A stretch of DNA of 64,000 bases, from positions 29,876-93,875 of the forward strand of contig JAUNVE010000004.1 of the NCBI GenBank assembly GCA_030537795.1, written 5' to 3'. Made by a program: the position numbers and the translations under genes. Numbering within the stretch: position 1 is the stretch's first letter; each line of letters opens with the position of its first letter. This document shows, piece by piece, positions 1-9,242 of this stretch. The notes under the pieces were generated by a model, which worked only from the letters and a program-made list of their open reading frames with translations, did no database searches and was not told where the DNA came from. Origin of the DNA: Actinomycetaceae bacterium. Lineage in GTDB: Bacteria; Actinomycetota; Actinomycetes; Actinomycetales; Actinomycetaceae.

Positions 1-176
1 GAGCAGAATCTATCCGCAAAATCGCGGTGCTCACCTCGGACTTTTCCGAAGCAAACGGTCAGCTCACACCTTCCTTAAAAGTGAAGCGAAACGTGGTACT
101 CAAAGAATTCGAAAAAGAAATCGATGAACTCTACGGCGGTCCGGTGGTGGAAGACACCGAACAAGAGCAGGAATAA
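1..176 (+). CDS. Long-chain fatty-acid-CoA ligase, C-terminal fragment
   Basis: Only the last 57 codons are in the window, read in the frame starting at base 3 and ending with TAA at 174-176. The peptide contains the segment LTPSLKVKRN followed by a lysine-rich helix and ends in an acidic tail. That segment is characteristic of the C-terminal lid domain of AMP-forming long-chain acyl-CoA synthetases, where the lysine region contributes to adenylate formation. The enzyme activates fatty acids to acyl-CoA at the membrane. It converges on the chorismate mutase gene, with six bases between the stop codons. The family call rests on this short tail alone, so the paralogue cannot be named. Confidence 0.75.
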   Translation, partial: AESIRKIAVLTSDFSEANGQLTPSLKVKRNVVLKEFEKEIDELYGGPVVEDTEQEQE

Positions 177-182
177 CTCCCC

Positions 183-488
183 CTAGGAGCCGGGGTCGGC
201 ATATCCTTGCTTAATATCTTCGTGGTGCCGAATTACTTCGGTCACAATAAACTGCAGAAACTTCTCGGCGAATACGGGGTCGAGCCCGGATTCTTCCGCC
301 AATCCCTTCAGGCGGGCGATCTGCTCTCTTTCGCGTGCGGGATCAGCAGGTGGCAAATCATAGCGAGCTTTGATGTGGCCGACGTTCTGAGTGCACCGGA
401 AACGCTCGGCGAGAATATGAACAATGGCGGCATCGATATTATCGATAGTCTGGCGCGCTTCGAGAAGCTCTTGGGGAATGTCGGTCAT
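183..488 (-). CDS. Chorismate mutase, AroQ type
   Basis: A 101-residue all-helical protein with the AroQ pattern: an N-terminal helix carrying ARQTIDNIDAAIVHILAERF, an arginine in helix 1, and later the LPPADPAREREQ segment seen in short stand-alone actinobacterial chorismate mutases. It would convert chorismate to prephenate on the way to phenylalanine and tyrosine. It is the last gene of a minus-strand run and starts 7 bases after the clpX stop with AGGTG just upstream, so it is probably co-transcribed with clpX. I saw no fused prephenate dehydratase or DAHP-synthase domain. In mycobacteria the equivalent small enzyme is activated by binding DAHP synthase; whether that holds here is unknown. 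Confidence 0.85.
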   Translation of the reverse strand: MTDIPQELLEARQTIDNIDAAIVHILAERFRCTQNVGHIKARYDLPPADPAREREQIARLKGLAEESGLDPVFAEKFLQFIVTEVIRHHEDIKQGYADPGS

Positions 489-495
489 AAAACAC

Positions 496-1755
496 CTACG
501 CGGTTTGCGACTTTTCTACCATGCCGTGGGGCCGATATTCGGGCTGAGACTCACCGGTGACAACCCCGGATGTAACGGTCACCTTGCCGACTTCCGGTAA
601 GGATGGAACATCAAACATGATATCGGACAGAGTCTTTTCCAGAATCGAGGACAGCGCTCGCGCACCGGTTTGACGTTCATTGGCCTGGCGCGCAATTTCT
701 CGAAGCGCCTCGGTGGTGAACTCCAGTTCCACATCGTCGAGAGCAAAAAGCTGTTGATACTGGCGAACCAGCGAATTCTTTGGTTCAGTCAGCACCCGAA
801 CGAGATCGTCTTCCGTTAGATGAGCCACCGAGGTAACGACTGGTAAACGGCCGATGAACTCCGGAATCATACCGTACTTGTGGAGATCCTCAGGAGTTAC
901 CTGCTGGTAGAGATCACCGTATTCTGCGGCAGATTTCAAATCCGAACCGAATCCCGTGGTTCGCTTCCCCAATCGTGATTTGACGATGTCATCCAACCCG
1001 GCGAATGCTCCCGCCGCAATGAAAAGGATTCCTGAGGTGTCGATTTCAAGGAACTGTTGATGCGGATGTTTACGTCCGCCCTGCGGGGGCACCGATGCCT
1101 TGGTGCCTTCAATGATCTTAAGTAGCGCCTGCTGCACGCCTTCGCCGGACACATCGCGGGTAATCGACGCATTTTCTGCCTTACGGCCGATTTTGTCGAT
1201 TTCATCAATATAGATAATGCCACGTTCCGCCTGCTTGACATCGCCATCGGCGGCCTGGATGAGTTTGAGGAGAATATTCTCAACATCTTCACCGACATAT
1301 CCAGCTTCCGTCAAAGCAGTGGCATCAACGATGGCGAAAGGCACTTGCAGTAGGCGAGCCAGAGAGCGAGCCAAATGCGTCTTACCAGTCCCGGTGGGGC
1401 CCAGCAACAATATATTTGACTTGGTCATCTCGATATCAAGCGGTTCCCCAGTCATCTGCGAAGCATTAAGTCGCTTGTAGTGGTTATACACCGCCACAGA
1501 CAGGGCCCGCTTGGCGTCATGCTGTGAAATCACGTATCCGTTGAGGAAGTCATAGATTTCGCGAGGGCGGGGAAGCTCGGTGAGAGTCTCTTGTTTCGAC
1601 TGAGCCATCTCTTCTTCAATGAGATCGTTACACAGCTCAATGCATTCATTACAGATATAGACACCTGGGCCGCCGATGAGCTTAACAACCTGCTTTTGGC
1701 TTTTGCCGCAAAATGAGCACTTAAGCAACTCAGTTGAATCTGTAAAACGCGTCAT
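496..1755 (-). CDS. clpX: ClpX, ATP-dependent unfoldase of ClpXP
   Basis: A 419-residue protein with the full ClpX layout. There is an N-terminal C4 zinc finger (Cys13, Cys16, Cys35, Cys38), a Walker A motif GPTGTGKT near 119-126, the pore loop GYVG at about 152-155, Walker B with DEIDKIG near 184-190, and a C-terminal small domain. It unfolds tagged substrates and feeds them to ClpP. The ClpP-contact loop reads TGFG at 267-270, where E. coli has IGF and, as I recall, mycobacteria LGF, so it is a mild variant. The start is set by GAGGAGGGAG a few bases before the ATG. It lies 88 bases downstream of clpP2 on the same strand. Confidence 0.97.
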   Translation of the reverse strand: MTRFTDSTELLKCSFCGKSQKQVVKLIGGPGVYICNECIELCNDLIEEEMAQSKQETLTELPRPREIYDFLNGYVISQHDAKRALSVAVYNHYKRLNASQMTGEPLDIEMTKSNILLLGPTGTGKTHLARSLARLLQVPFAIVDATALTEAGYVGEDVENILLKLIQAADGDVKQAERGIIYIDEIDKIGRKAENASITRDVSGEGVQQALLKIIEGTKASVPPQGGRKHPHQQFLEIDTSGILFIAAGAFAGLDDIVKSRLGKRTTGFGSDLKSAAEYGDLYQQVTPEDLHKYGMIPEFIGRLPVVTSVAHLTEDDLVRVLTEPKNSLVRQYQQLFALDDVELEFTTEALREIARQANERQTGARALSSILEKTLSDIMFDVPSLPEVGKVTVTSGVVTGESQPEYRPHGMVEKSQTA

Positions 1756-1843
1756 GAGACTCCCTCCTCACGTATATATGCGACGTGCCCGCCGCCCTCT
1801 ACTCTAAGGGACGACGGGCACGGCGGCGAATCAGGCACGCGGC

Positions 1844-2491
1844 CTAGACTGGGTTCACATCGCCTTTACGCGAGGATAGGACCTGATCAATCAAACCGTA
1901 TTCGAGAGCCTGGTTAGCCGTCAGAATCTTATCCCGGTCAATATCGCGACGAATTTGCTCGGCGGTACGACCCGAATGCTCAGCCAGCGTGTCTTCAAGC
2001 CACGTGCGCATACGGTCAACCTCCTCAGCAATAATCTCAATATCCGAGGCTTGCCCGCGCATTCCCTCCATCGACGGCTGATGGATGAGGATACGAGCAT
2101 TTGGCAGGGCAAGGCGACGTCCGGGGGAGCCTCCCGCCAGTAGCACCGCAGCCGCGGAAGCCGCCTGTCCCAGACACACGGTTTGAATCTGCGGCTTAAT
2201 GTACTGCATCGTGTCATAAATCGCCGTCATGGCGGTAAATGAACCGCCCGGGCTGTTGATATACATCGTGATCATCGAATCGGGGTCTTGCGATTCGAGG
2301 ACGAGAAGTTGCGCCATAATATCGTCGGCGGAGGCGTCATCAACCTGTACACCGAGAAATACGATGCGATCCTCAAAGAGTTTGGCGTACGGGTCCTGGC
2401 GTTTGAAACCGTAGGCGGTGCGCTCTTCAAACTGCGGGAGAATGTAGCGCGCGGTTGGCATTGCGTTGTGTATTCCCATATGCGGATTCAT
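1844..2491 (-). CDS. clpP2: ClpP2, ATP-dependent protease proteolytic subunit
   Basis: A 215-residue S14 serine peptidase with Ser112 in GQAASAAA, His137 in ILIHQPS and Asp187 in DIDRDKI as the catalytic triad. Actinobacteria carry two ClpP subunits that assemble as a mixed ClpP1P2 tetradecamer; this is the downstream one. I chose the ATG at 2491 because AGGGGAG sits five bases upstream. A longer reading from 2524 would overlap the end of clpP1 and lacks a comparable ribosome site. The gap to clpP1 is ten bases, so the two are translated from one message. Confidence 0.96.
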   Translation of the reverse strand: MNPHMGIHNAMPTARYILPQFEERTAYGFKRQDPYAKLFEDRIVFLGVQVDDASADDIMAQLLVLESQDPDSMITMYINSPGGSFTAMTAIYDTMQYIKPQIQTVCLGQAASAAAVLLAGGSPGRRLALPNARILIHQPSMEGMRGQASDIEIIAEEVDRMRTWLEDTLAEHSGRTAEQIRRDIDRDKILTANQALEYGLIDQVLSSRKGDVNPV

Positions 2492-2501
2492 GTGGTCTCC
2501 C

Positions 2502-3122
2502 CTAGTTGTTTCCGTGCCCGCCACCGGATACGGAGCGCGCGCTTGTCACAATATGGTCGAAGAAACCGTATTCAAGGCCTTCTTGTGCGGTATACCAGTT
2601 ATCGCGATCAGAATCCGCAATAATCTGCTCAACGGTTTTGCCCGTACGTTCTGCGGTAATCTGCGCAAGTTCCTGCTTCATCTGCAAAATCAGATTTGCA
2701 TTAATCCGAATATCGGCGGCAGTACCACCGACCCCGCCGGACGGCTGATGCATGAGAATGCGAGCATGCGGCGTCGCATAGCGTTTGCCGGGCGTGCCAG
2801 CGGTCAGGAGAAACTGTCCCATCGAGGCAGCAATTCCCATCGCTACCGTCACCACGTCGGGTTGAATGAATTGCATGGTGTCGTAGATAGCCATGCCGGC
2901 AGTAACGGAGCCGCCCGGGCTATTAATGTACAGGTAAATATCCTGATCGGGGTCTTCGGCTGCCAGCAGAAGCATCTTAGCGCAAATCTCATTTGCGCTC
3001 TCGTCTCGTACCTCTCCGCCAAGCCAAATAATGCGTTCTTTGAGAAGGCGGCTAAAGACGGCGTCGCCGAGCCCCAGGTGCTTCTCGTCGCCTCCCTCGG
3101 CTGCGGTATGCGCAAGTGTCAT
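2502..3122 (-). CDS. clpP1: ClpP1, ATP-dependent protease proteolytic subunit
   Basis: A 206-residue S14 peptidase with Ser100 in GIAASMGQ, His125 in LMHQPSGG and an Asp near 174 in SDRDNW. It is the first subunit gene of the clpP1-clpP2-clpX cluster and follows a strong GGAGGAGA ribosome site. The C-terminus ends in a short glycine-rich tail (SGGGHGNN). Together with ClpP2 and ClpX it degrades unfolded and tagged proteins in the cytosol, downstream of trigger factor, whose gene lies upstream on the same strand. Confidence 0.96.
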   Translation of the reverse strand: MTLAHTAAEGGDEKHLGLGDAVFSRLLKERIIWLGGEVRDESANEICAKMLLLAAEDPDQDIYLYINSPGGSVTAGMAIYDTMQFIQPDVVTVAMGIAASMGQFLLTAGTPGKRYATPHARILMHQPSGGVGGTAADIRINANLILQMKQELAQITAERTGKTVEQIIADSDRDNWYTAQEGLEYGFFDHIVTSARSVSGGGHGNN

Positions 3123-3224
3123 GAGATGTAATCTCCTCCGTATCTATTCCTCAGCTACATCCAGCTTAGTGCGTGATCGCTTGGATTTCTTAACACAGTC
3201 CTCTTTTTCGCTGTGGGCGCATTG

Positions 3225-3270
3225 ATTGCGTGTTCCACGCAATACAGGCCCACCGAAGTGGGCCTGTATT
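3225..3270 (-). terminator. Hairpin pair between tig and clpP1
   Basis: A perfect 13-bp inverted repeat occupies 3241-3253 and 3258-3270. Read on the minus strand it closes a TTCG tetraloop. A second stem (3225-3232 with 3236-3243) overlaps it by three bases, so the two cannot both form fully. There is no clean run of U after either stem. This looks like a terminator or processing site at the end of tig, or a partial barrier that lets some transcription reach clpP1. Confidence 0.6.
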
Positions 3271-3279
3271 CATCGCCGC

Positions 3280-4614
3280 TTATTCAGCTGAGGTGGCAGA
3301 ATCTTCTTCCGCTTCAGATTCCTCGGTTACTTCATCCGATTCGGCTTCGGCAGCCGGATCACGGGTGAACTCGCTGAGGTCGACCTCGTTGCCCTCGGTA
3401 TCTTTCACCGTGACATCTGCCAGCAGTGAGACAACCGACTTGGTCCGCGCCAGTTCGCCCACCATCTGCTGGATTTGATTCTCATCCTGGAACATCTGCG
3501 CCGGCTCCATGCCGTAGGCCTGGGCCGTCTGCATGACGAAGTCGAAGAACTCTTGCTGTGACACATCGACCTTGCGTTCGGCCACCAGCTGATCCATGAT
3601 GAGCTGCTCTGTGATTTGACGCGAGATTTCTTTACGAGCCTTCGTTTTCTCGTTCTTCGACGCGTCTTCGCCCAGGCGGTGTTTAAGTTCTTCCTCTATT
3701 GCCGACTTCGGAATTTCGACATTGGCTCCCTCGACAAGGGCCTCCAGTAGGCGTGTACGCGCCTGCAGGGCTTGATCAGCCTTCTTCCGCTGCTCGGCCT
3801 GCTTCTCAAGGTCCTCCCGCAATTCCTCAATGGTGTCGAATTCGGAAACCATTTGTGCGAAATCGTCATCTGCCTCGGGCAGCTCCCGCATCTTCATGGC
3901 CTTAACAGCAATAGTTACTTCCGCTTCTTCGCCCGCGTGTTCGCCGCCGGCCAAGGTAGTGGTGAAGGTAGTTTCTTCATCGGCCTTCATGCCGGTCAGC
4001 GCTTTATCCATACCGTCGAGCATAGATTTGGAGCCGATTTCGTAGGACACGTCAGAAACCGAGTCGACTTCCTCATCACCAATGCGGGCAACCATGTCGA
4101 TAGTGGCGAAGTCGCCTTTTTTCGCCTTGCGCTTAATGGGCTTCAAGGTAGCAAACCGGGTTTGCAGTTCCTTGAGCTCTTCCTCCACGTCGTCTTCGGT
4201 GACTGTCAGTGGATCAACCTCGATTTCGAGGTCTTCAGCCGCTGGAATCTCAAATGGCGGCACCACGGGTACTTCGGCAGTAAATTCCAGCGTACCGCCG
4301 TATTCTCCGGTGGTATTCGGGATTCCGGTGACCTCCACCTCGGGCTGGCCGAGTGGTCGGAGCTCATTTTCTGTCACCGCCTGGGTGTACAGGCGCGGAA
4401 GCGCCTCGTTAATGACCTGCTGGATAACAGCTTCACGGGAAAAACGCTGGTCGATAATACGCGGGGGAACTTTACCGCGTCGGAACCCCGGGATATTGAC
4501 CTGGTTCGCGATCTCCTTATAGGCCGCGTCCATATCTTTTTTCAGTTCTTCATAGGGCACCTCGACCGTCAACTTAACTTTGGTGGATTCGAGGTTTTCG
4601 ACAGTGCTCTTCAC
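3280..4614 (-). CDS. tig: Trigger factor, ribosome-bound chaperone
   Basis: A 444-residue protein with the trigger factor arrangement: an N-terminal ribosome-docking domain carrying the signature GFRRGKVP, a central FKBP-like prolyl isomerase domain (about 150-245), and a helical C-terminal cradle. It ends in a long acidic Glu/Ser/Asp tail, as is common in actinobacteria. I placed the start at the GTG at 4614, giving MKSTVENLES, which matches the family N-terminus. GGAG lies nine bases upstream. A TTG at 4629 would add five residues without support. It leads the tig-clpP1-clpP2-clpX region. Confidence 0.95.
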   Translation of the reverse strand: MKSTVENLESTKVKLTVEVPYEELKKDMDAAYKEIANQVNIPGFRRGKVPPRIIDQRFSREAVIQQVINEALPRLYTQAVTENELRPLGQPEVEVTGIPNTTGEYGGTLEFTAEVPVVPPFEIPAAEDLEIEVDPLTVTEDDVEEELKELQTRFATLKPIKRKAKKGDFATIDMVARIGDEEVDSVSDVSYEIGSKSMLDGMDKALTGMKADEETTFTTTLAGGEHAGEEAEVTIAVKAMKMRELPEADDDFAQMVSEFDTIEELREDLEKQAEQRKKADQALQARTRLLEALVEGANVEIPKSAIEEELKHRLGEDASKNEKTKARKEISRQITEQLIMDQLVAERKVDVSQQEFFDFVMQTAQAYGMEPAQMFQDENQIQQMVGELARTKSVVSLLADVTVKDTEGNEVDLSEFTRDPAAEAESDEVTEESEAEEDSATSAE

Positions 4615-4791
4615 GTGCACGCACTCCAAGACTTCTAGACTTCACACGCCGTCGGACAAAAGTCCGAAAGCATAGGACAACGGCTCAATACTACGTCACT
4701 TTCCTTGCTATAGAGGAATGGAGACCGCCAAAAGGTGACCCGGTTAATAGCCAGATGCATCCGTAGTGGAAGCCAGCGCCCTCCCGGGCAT

Positions 4792-7383
4792 TCAGTGTTG
4801 GCGGCGACGTTTGCGAGCAATGACCATGAAAACAATAGCAACCGCCAGTGCCGCGAGCGAAAATACTGCGATAAGAGCTATGAACAGTGGAATCGGTGGA
4901 TAAACCGTGACAGGTATCGATACTGCTACCGATTCGCCCTCCTCATCGGTACTCCAAATCTCCAGGTGGTGTTGCCCGACCGACACCGTTTCAGGAACGG
5001 TTACTGTCATGGTGAGATCACCATTTTCATCTGCTATAGCGCTTCCCAGCATAATCGGCTCTGAGCGCATGATCAGTGTTCCGGAAGCAAGCGGCGCCAA
5101 TCTGGTGAGATGAATGGTTATTTTTTGCCCTAATGTCAAGGCCTTTTTCCGCTGCTTGTCAACGAAAGGAGTGGGCCCGTCCACGGGATAGAGATCGTAG
5201 GTTTCCTCCGCGTCCGTGTAAATAACCGGCGGGAGGTGGCGCCAACCGCGCCACAGCCGGTGGGAAAGACGCGACGGGTCTTCTATGGTGTCCGTTCCCG
5301 CCGTGAGATTATCTTTACCCGATGACCAAACGATGAGGTCTTGCGCCCACTTTTGGTGTCCTTTGGCGTTGGGGTGGACGAGTTCCTGCAGACTCATGGC
5401 TCCAGCGATCTTGTCGACAGCTGTTCGCCAAGCTCCCTCCTCAAAAGTGATAGGCACAAAGTAGGAGTATTCCGCAGGCCCGCACATGTGGTGACCCGGT
5501 TGCGCCATATCCTCTATATTTTCCGCAAAGTACACGGGGATGTGGTAGTTTTCTCGCGTAAATTTAACGGCCTCTGCGATGGTCATATTGAGCGATTGAA
5601 TGAAATGCCACATGGACGCCACTTCATCCGAATCTAGATTCAAACACCCTCCATACCGGGCCGAATGGACGGGCATCGGGTATGCGGACACGATAATCGG
5701 AGCGAATGGTTCACCGGGCTGTTTCCCCGCGTTTACGGTCTGATGGATTTTCTGGTAGACACCGGGAAGTGTTCCATACGCTCCGGCTCCAAATTCTTCC
5801 TCTCGCTGTGCAGAGTACTTCGCCGGATGGTAGAGCTCCTTCATCGTCTCGTAGGCTCGCGTAATGCTTGACGGTTTAATCGAGCCATCGGGAAAATGCT
5901 CAATAGCGCAGGTTTTACCCGGCATGACGCAATCTCTGACGATGTCGCCAAATCCGACGTCGTTACCTCCGATAGTGAGGAAAACAGCTTCGGCATCACG
6001 ATGACGCAGTAGCTGATCGAGCTGTGGATCAACTTTCACTCGATCTGTTTTGGCGTTTTTATCCGCGCGACCGCGGGCGACCTCTTGTGCAGAATTGAAA
6101 TTCTCGGTAATAGCTCCCGAGCAGGCTATATTTGCGATTTCGCGATCGCCTTCGTATAGATACGCCGGGTAAATGGAATCAGACTTACGGTGACACGCAT
6201 CCGCCCACCCTTCACCGGGTTCATCGTAGCCCCCGTTCGGAGGTTGGTTGCCTTCTCCGGAAGAGAATGAATCTCCCATGACGACGACCTTACCGCTGAT
6301 GCTTTTGAGCAGTTCTCCACCGTCCTGGTAGGTATAACTATCAGCGTTGACATCGACAGCACCGGTCACGATTTGAGCTTCGACACCCGCAGCACCCGCA
6401 ACCACCTTCCATTCGATGGTGTCAGGCAATTCGGTCAGCGAGATATCCCACGACACCTTCGCCGATGACTCGGGACGGATAACGGGAAGCGGTTTTTGAA
6501 GAGCCTGAAAACGGCTGACCGTCGCTTCGGAGGTGGACAGAGCCAGGTTCGCTTTAACGTCAGTGAGTTCTCTTTCTGGCATGTTGTTTTTCAGCGTGGC
6601 GGTAATGGTCAGCACACTCTCAGTTTGGGCAATTTTGGGAGCCTCAACAGTGAGTTCCAACGGATTTACGCGAGTGCTATCGATATAGTCCTTGAGCTGC
6701 TGGGCATCCTCCGCTTCGTGATATTGCCCTCCGGTAGCCTCGGCTATACATTCCAGTTCATTGCCGGGATTTTCTCCCAGGTCAAAACCGACGGGTTGAA
6801 CGCGGATCCTATAGCCCTCATTGATGAGCTCCTTCGCAACGTCGCACGGGTTCTCTCCACAGTTCGACTCTCCGTCGGAAATCAGAATGATCTCCGCGTC
6901 AGTTCCTCGACCAATCGCGTCAGCAACTGCCCGCAGTGCGGGGCCAGTAGGCGTTCCGCCATCGGGTACCAGCGCACGAATATCGGCGGCTACGCGGGTG
7001 GCATCGGCATTATCTGCCCAGCCGGAGCCGCGCACCCACGCACCGGCAGGGCATCCGTCCACGTCATTTCCACCCGGATATGTCCACAGCGCCGTTTTCA
7101 TACGTCCATCTGCCAGCACATCCGACATAACCTGCTTCGCGGCAGCCATTTTGACTTCGCCATCAGCGGTGGTATCCGACATTGAGCCGGAGGTATCGAA
7201 CACAATGACAAGCGGTGTCGTTGCATCGATGCGTGCGGAACGCAAAGGCGCACTTTCCTGCTCTTCATCTTCATCGGCGACCGATAGCGGGGCCGCGCCC
7301 GCGAGCGTCGTTGCGATCATTGAAAACGCTACTGCCACAAGGCCAAGCGTACGACCGACTCGTCTACGAATTCGCCTACGCAT
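4792..7383 (-). CDS. Surface protein: VWA domain fused to SGNH hydrolase
   Basis: An 863-residue protein with an arginine-rich N-terminus and a signal peptide (about 1-36). A von Willebrand A domain follows at about 56-240, with an intact MIDAS: DTSGS at 63-67, Thr near 144, Asp170. A beta-rich linker spans about 245-350. An SGNH/GDSL hydrolase domain runs from about 363 to 690, with GDSFSSGEG (Ser372), GGND at 472-475 and VHPN with His670 as likely catalytic residues. A C-terminal beta domain and one membrane helix (about 828-855) followed by RKRRRQH complete it. I infer an exported enzyme held to the membrane at its C-terminus, with the VWA domain as a metal-dependent adhesive module. The substrate is unknown. 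It starts 7 bases after the PASTA-domain gene, so the two form one unit. Confidence 0.85.
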   Translation of the reverse strand: MRRRIRRRVGRTLGLVAVAFSMIATTLAGAAPLSVADEDEEQESAPLRSARIDATTPLVIVFDTSGSMSDTTADGEVKMAAAKQVMSDVLADGRMKTALWTYPGGNDVDGCPAGAWVRGSGWADNADATRVAADIRALVPDGGTPTGPALRAVADAIGRGTDAEIILISDGESNCGENPCDVAKELINEGYRIRVQPVGFDLGENPGNELECIAEATGGQYHEAEDAQQLKDYIDSTRVNPLELTVEAPKIAQTESVLTITATLKNNMPERELTDVKANLALSTSEATVSRFQALQKPLPVIRPESSAKVSWDISLTELPDTIEWKVVAGAAGVEAQIVTGAVDVNADSYTYQDGGELLKSISGKVVVMGDSFSSGEGNQPPNGGYDEPGEGWADACHRKSDSIYPAYLYEGDREIANIACSGAITENFNSAQEVARGRADKNAKTDRVKVDPQLDQLLRHRDAEAVFLTIGGNDVGFGDIVRDCVMPGKTCAIEHFPDGSIKPSSITRAYETMKELYHPAKYSAQREEEFGAGAYGTLPGVYQKIHQTVNAGKQPGEPFAPIIVSAYPMPVHSARYGGCLNLDSDEVASMWHFIQSLNMTIAEAVKFTRENYHIPVYFAENIEDMAQPGHHMCGPAEYSYFVPITFEEGAWRTAVDKIAGAMSLQELVHPNAKGHQKWAQDLIVWSSGKDNLTAGTDTIEDPSRLSHRLWRGWRHLPPVIYTDAEETYDLYPVDGPTPFVDKQRKKALTLGQKITIHLTRLAPLASGTLIMRSEPIMLGSAIADENGDLTMTVTVPETVSVGQHHLEIWSTDEEGESVAVSIPVTVYPPIPLFIALIAVFSLAALAVAIVFMVIARKRRRQH

Positions 7384-7390
7384 GATGGGA

Positions 7391-8683
7391 TCACCGCTCC
7401 ATCTGGTCTATATTGTCGGTGGTGCCTATCACACGTGCGTCACCGAGAATTGCCGAATGACGGTAATAGGAGTCCTCGGACGGTTTAACGCTGGAAATAG
7501 TGAGCGATAGTCGCAGGGCGTCCTCGGTGGGAATAAACATCTTCGTCGGCTCGCCGAATTTGGCGGTAGCCTCACCGGCGGCCTCACCATCGACGTAGGC
7601 AGTGACGGTGACGGAGCCCCCGGTTTGGTCAGCCTCATCGGAGATTCCAAGAGTGAATTCCACGGCGTCGACTCTTCGTTGCAGATCCCACTCGTACTGC
7701 ACGCCCTCTTCACGCGAATCACATTCGATTGACTGTGGAAATTCTTTTCCGTCAAGTCTGAAGCTTCCACTCGAACAGTATCCGGATATGGGATCGAGGG
7801 TATTGAGATAAAACGACGACCCCGCCGAAACCACGGTCAAGTTAACACTATCCCCCAGGGGTTCTCCGGCCACCGGTTCGGACTTGATCACTGTTCCCGG
7901 GACTTCGTCGGCGAGGAACTGTTCAGTAAATACCACTTCCGCCCCCAAACTTCTCATAGTCGTCAATGCATCTTTGCGGTCGGTGCCAAGAACATTGGGG
8001 ACAAGAGCCTGTTCGGAGACGACGATTTTAAGATCCGTCAGATCGTCTATTCCTGGAGCAGGGAACTGTTCGATGACGATCCCCGGAGCACCAGCCCAGG
8101 GTTTCGATTCGACCTCCACGGTCGAGGTGGCAAATCCGAGATCGGACAGTACCGTGAGCGCATCATTTTCCAACATGCCTCGAATATCGGGCATCGTGGT
8201 ACCCAATTCGACCTCTGAAACAGGAACTTCAACGAGTGTCGGGTCGGAGCTGGCTTGGGTATACGCGGCAACATACCAGTTGTGAGCAAACCATCCGGTG
8301 AGCACTCCCCCGCCAAATAGGAACAGCGCCAGAGCCACCCCGCCACCGATGGCAGCCTTCTTCCAGGACGGCGGTTTCTGCGTCCCATCGCTGTCTTGCG
8401 GAAACTGAATATCAGCTTTCTTCTTGCGCTTGAACCATCGTTTCTTCGCAGTCTTCTGCTGAGTCGCAGAAGCGGCGGGAGGGATTGATTGATTTGAGGC
8501 GGGTTGCTGAGGCAGTTGTGGCTGTGGGTGAGCGGTGGGCTGCGGTTGCGGCTGATGACCCGGCTGGGGCGTAGCGGATTGCGGAGGCGACATCGGCGCT
8601 CCCTGCTGTTGATTGGGGGCCCCGTTCGGCAAATACGACTGTCCGGGCTGCGGTGGGACTGGTTGTGAAGGGTCGTAGCTCAC
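7391..8683 (-). CDS. Membrane protein with two PASTA domains and an NPCBM-like C-terminus
   Basis: A 430-residue protein. The N-terminal 75 residues are rich in Pro, Gln and Ala. A basic stretch (KKRWFKRKKK) precedes one membrane helix at about residues 110-133. Two PASTA-like repeats follow, each with the VPNVLG/MPDIRG start and the P-G-V-I core. The C-terminal domain (YLNTLDPIS, then DGKEF and a GSVTVTAYVDG strand) resembles the NPCBM carbohydrate-binding fold. PASTA domains bind muropeptides, so I infer a cell-wall-sensing or wall-anchoring role. No kinase domain is present. The GTG at 8683 gives MSYDPSQPVPP, a typical start for such proteins, with CAGG upstream. An upstream GTG at 8740 is possible but weaker. 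Confidence 0.75.
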   Translation of the reverse strand: MSYDPSQPVPPQPGQSYLPNGAPNQQQGAPMSPPQSATPQPGHQPQPQPTAHPQPQLPQQPASNQSIPPAASATQQKTAKKRWFKRKKKADIQFPQDSDGTQKPPSWKKAAIGGGVALALFLFGGGVLTGWFAHNWYVAAYTQASSDPTLVEVPVSEVELGTTMPDIRGMLENDALTVLSDLGFATSTVEVESKPWAGAPGIVIEQFPAPGIDDLTDLKIVVSEQALVPNVLGTDRKDALTTMRSLGAEVVFTEQFLADEVPGTVIKSEPVAGEPLGDSVNLTVVSAGSSFYLNTLDPISGYCSSGSFRLDGKEFPQSIECDSREEGVQYEWDLQRRVDAVEFTLGISDEADQTGGSVTVTAYVDGEAAGEATAKFGEPTKMFIPTEDALRLSLTISSVKPSEDSYYRHSAILGDARVIGTTDNIDQMER

Positions 8684-8961
8684 GATTAAACCTGCCTGTC
8701 GAGCGAGACAGAAGGTCTGTGCGTTGTTGTCTTCACGCACAACCTGCTGTGTGATGGATCACTCTAAGGATACTATCCGCGTGATATTGGTAAAAGGCTT
8801 CTGTTTCCTGTGGGCAGGCTCTGTCTCACGAGGCGAAGCCACCAACAGATCAAAATGATTATCAAAAACGGCTATCACCAATAGCGCGGAACCTAGTCAG
8901 AAAAAAGTGGAAATTGGTAGGGCCCGCACCATTTCAACGGAAAGTAAAAGGAAATAATTGG

Positions 8962-9032
8962 AGCGAGTGACGGGAATCGAACCCGCACCATCTGCTTGGA
9001 AGGCAGAGGCTCTACCATTGAGCTACACTCGC
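8962..9032 (-). tRNA. tRNA-Gly (anticodon TCC)
   Basis: A 71-base cloverleaf on the minus strand. The acceptor stem GCGAGTG pairs with CACTCGC, the anticodon loop is CTTCCAA, giving TCC (reads GGA), and the T loop is GGTTCGATTCC. The discriminator base is T and CCA is not encoded. Confidence 0.95.
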
Positions 9033-9131
9033 ACGTCTCGAACATTGCTGCTCGGTGAGACAAAAGAATACTACCTAAAAGTTGGCGAGTTGTGAAATGG
9101 CGGGGTGATCTGTCTATGATTACTTTGCACA

Positions 9132-9205
9132 CGGGGTGTGGCGCAGCTTGGTAGCGCATCTGCTTTGGGAGCAGAGGGTCGCAGGTTCAAATCCTGTCAC
9201 CCCGA
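9132..9205 (+). tRNA. tRNA-Pro (anticodon TGG)
   Basis: A 74-base cloverleaf with acceptor stem CGGGGTG/CACCCCG, anticodon loop TTTGGGA giving TGG (reads CCA), T loop GGTTCAAATCC and discriminator A. The C1-G72 start pair is the tRNA-Pro hallmark. It is transcribed away from the tRNA-Gly gene 99 bases to the left. Confidence 0.95.
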
Positions 9206-9213
9206 CGGAAAAG

Positions 9214-9242
9214 GGTCGGACGTTGAGTCCGGCCTTTCGCTT
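9214..9242 (+). terminator. Rho-independent terminator after tRNA-Pro
   Basis: An 8-bp stem (9214-9221 with 9227-9234, one G-T pair) and a 5-base loop, followed by a T-rich stretch. It begins nine bases after the tRNA. Confidence 0.8.

Noticed and set aside
3772..4638. Long plus-strand ORF opposite trigger factor
   Set aside because: It is the mirror frame of a certain gene and its composition is not that of a real protein.
8684..8740. Longer start of the PASTA protein
   Set aside because: The GTG at 8740 has no ribosome site and would add a segment unlike the usual N-terminus.
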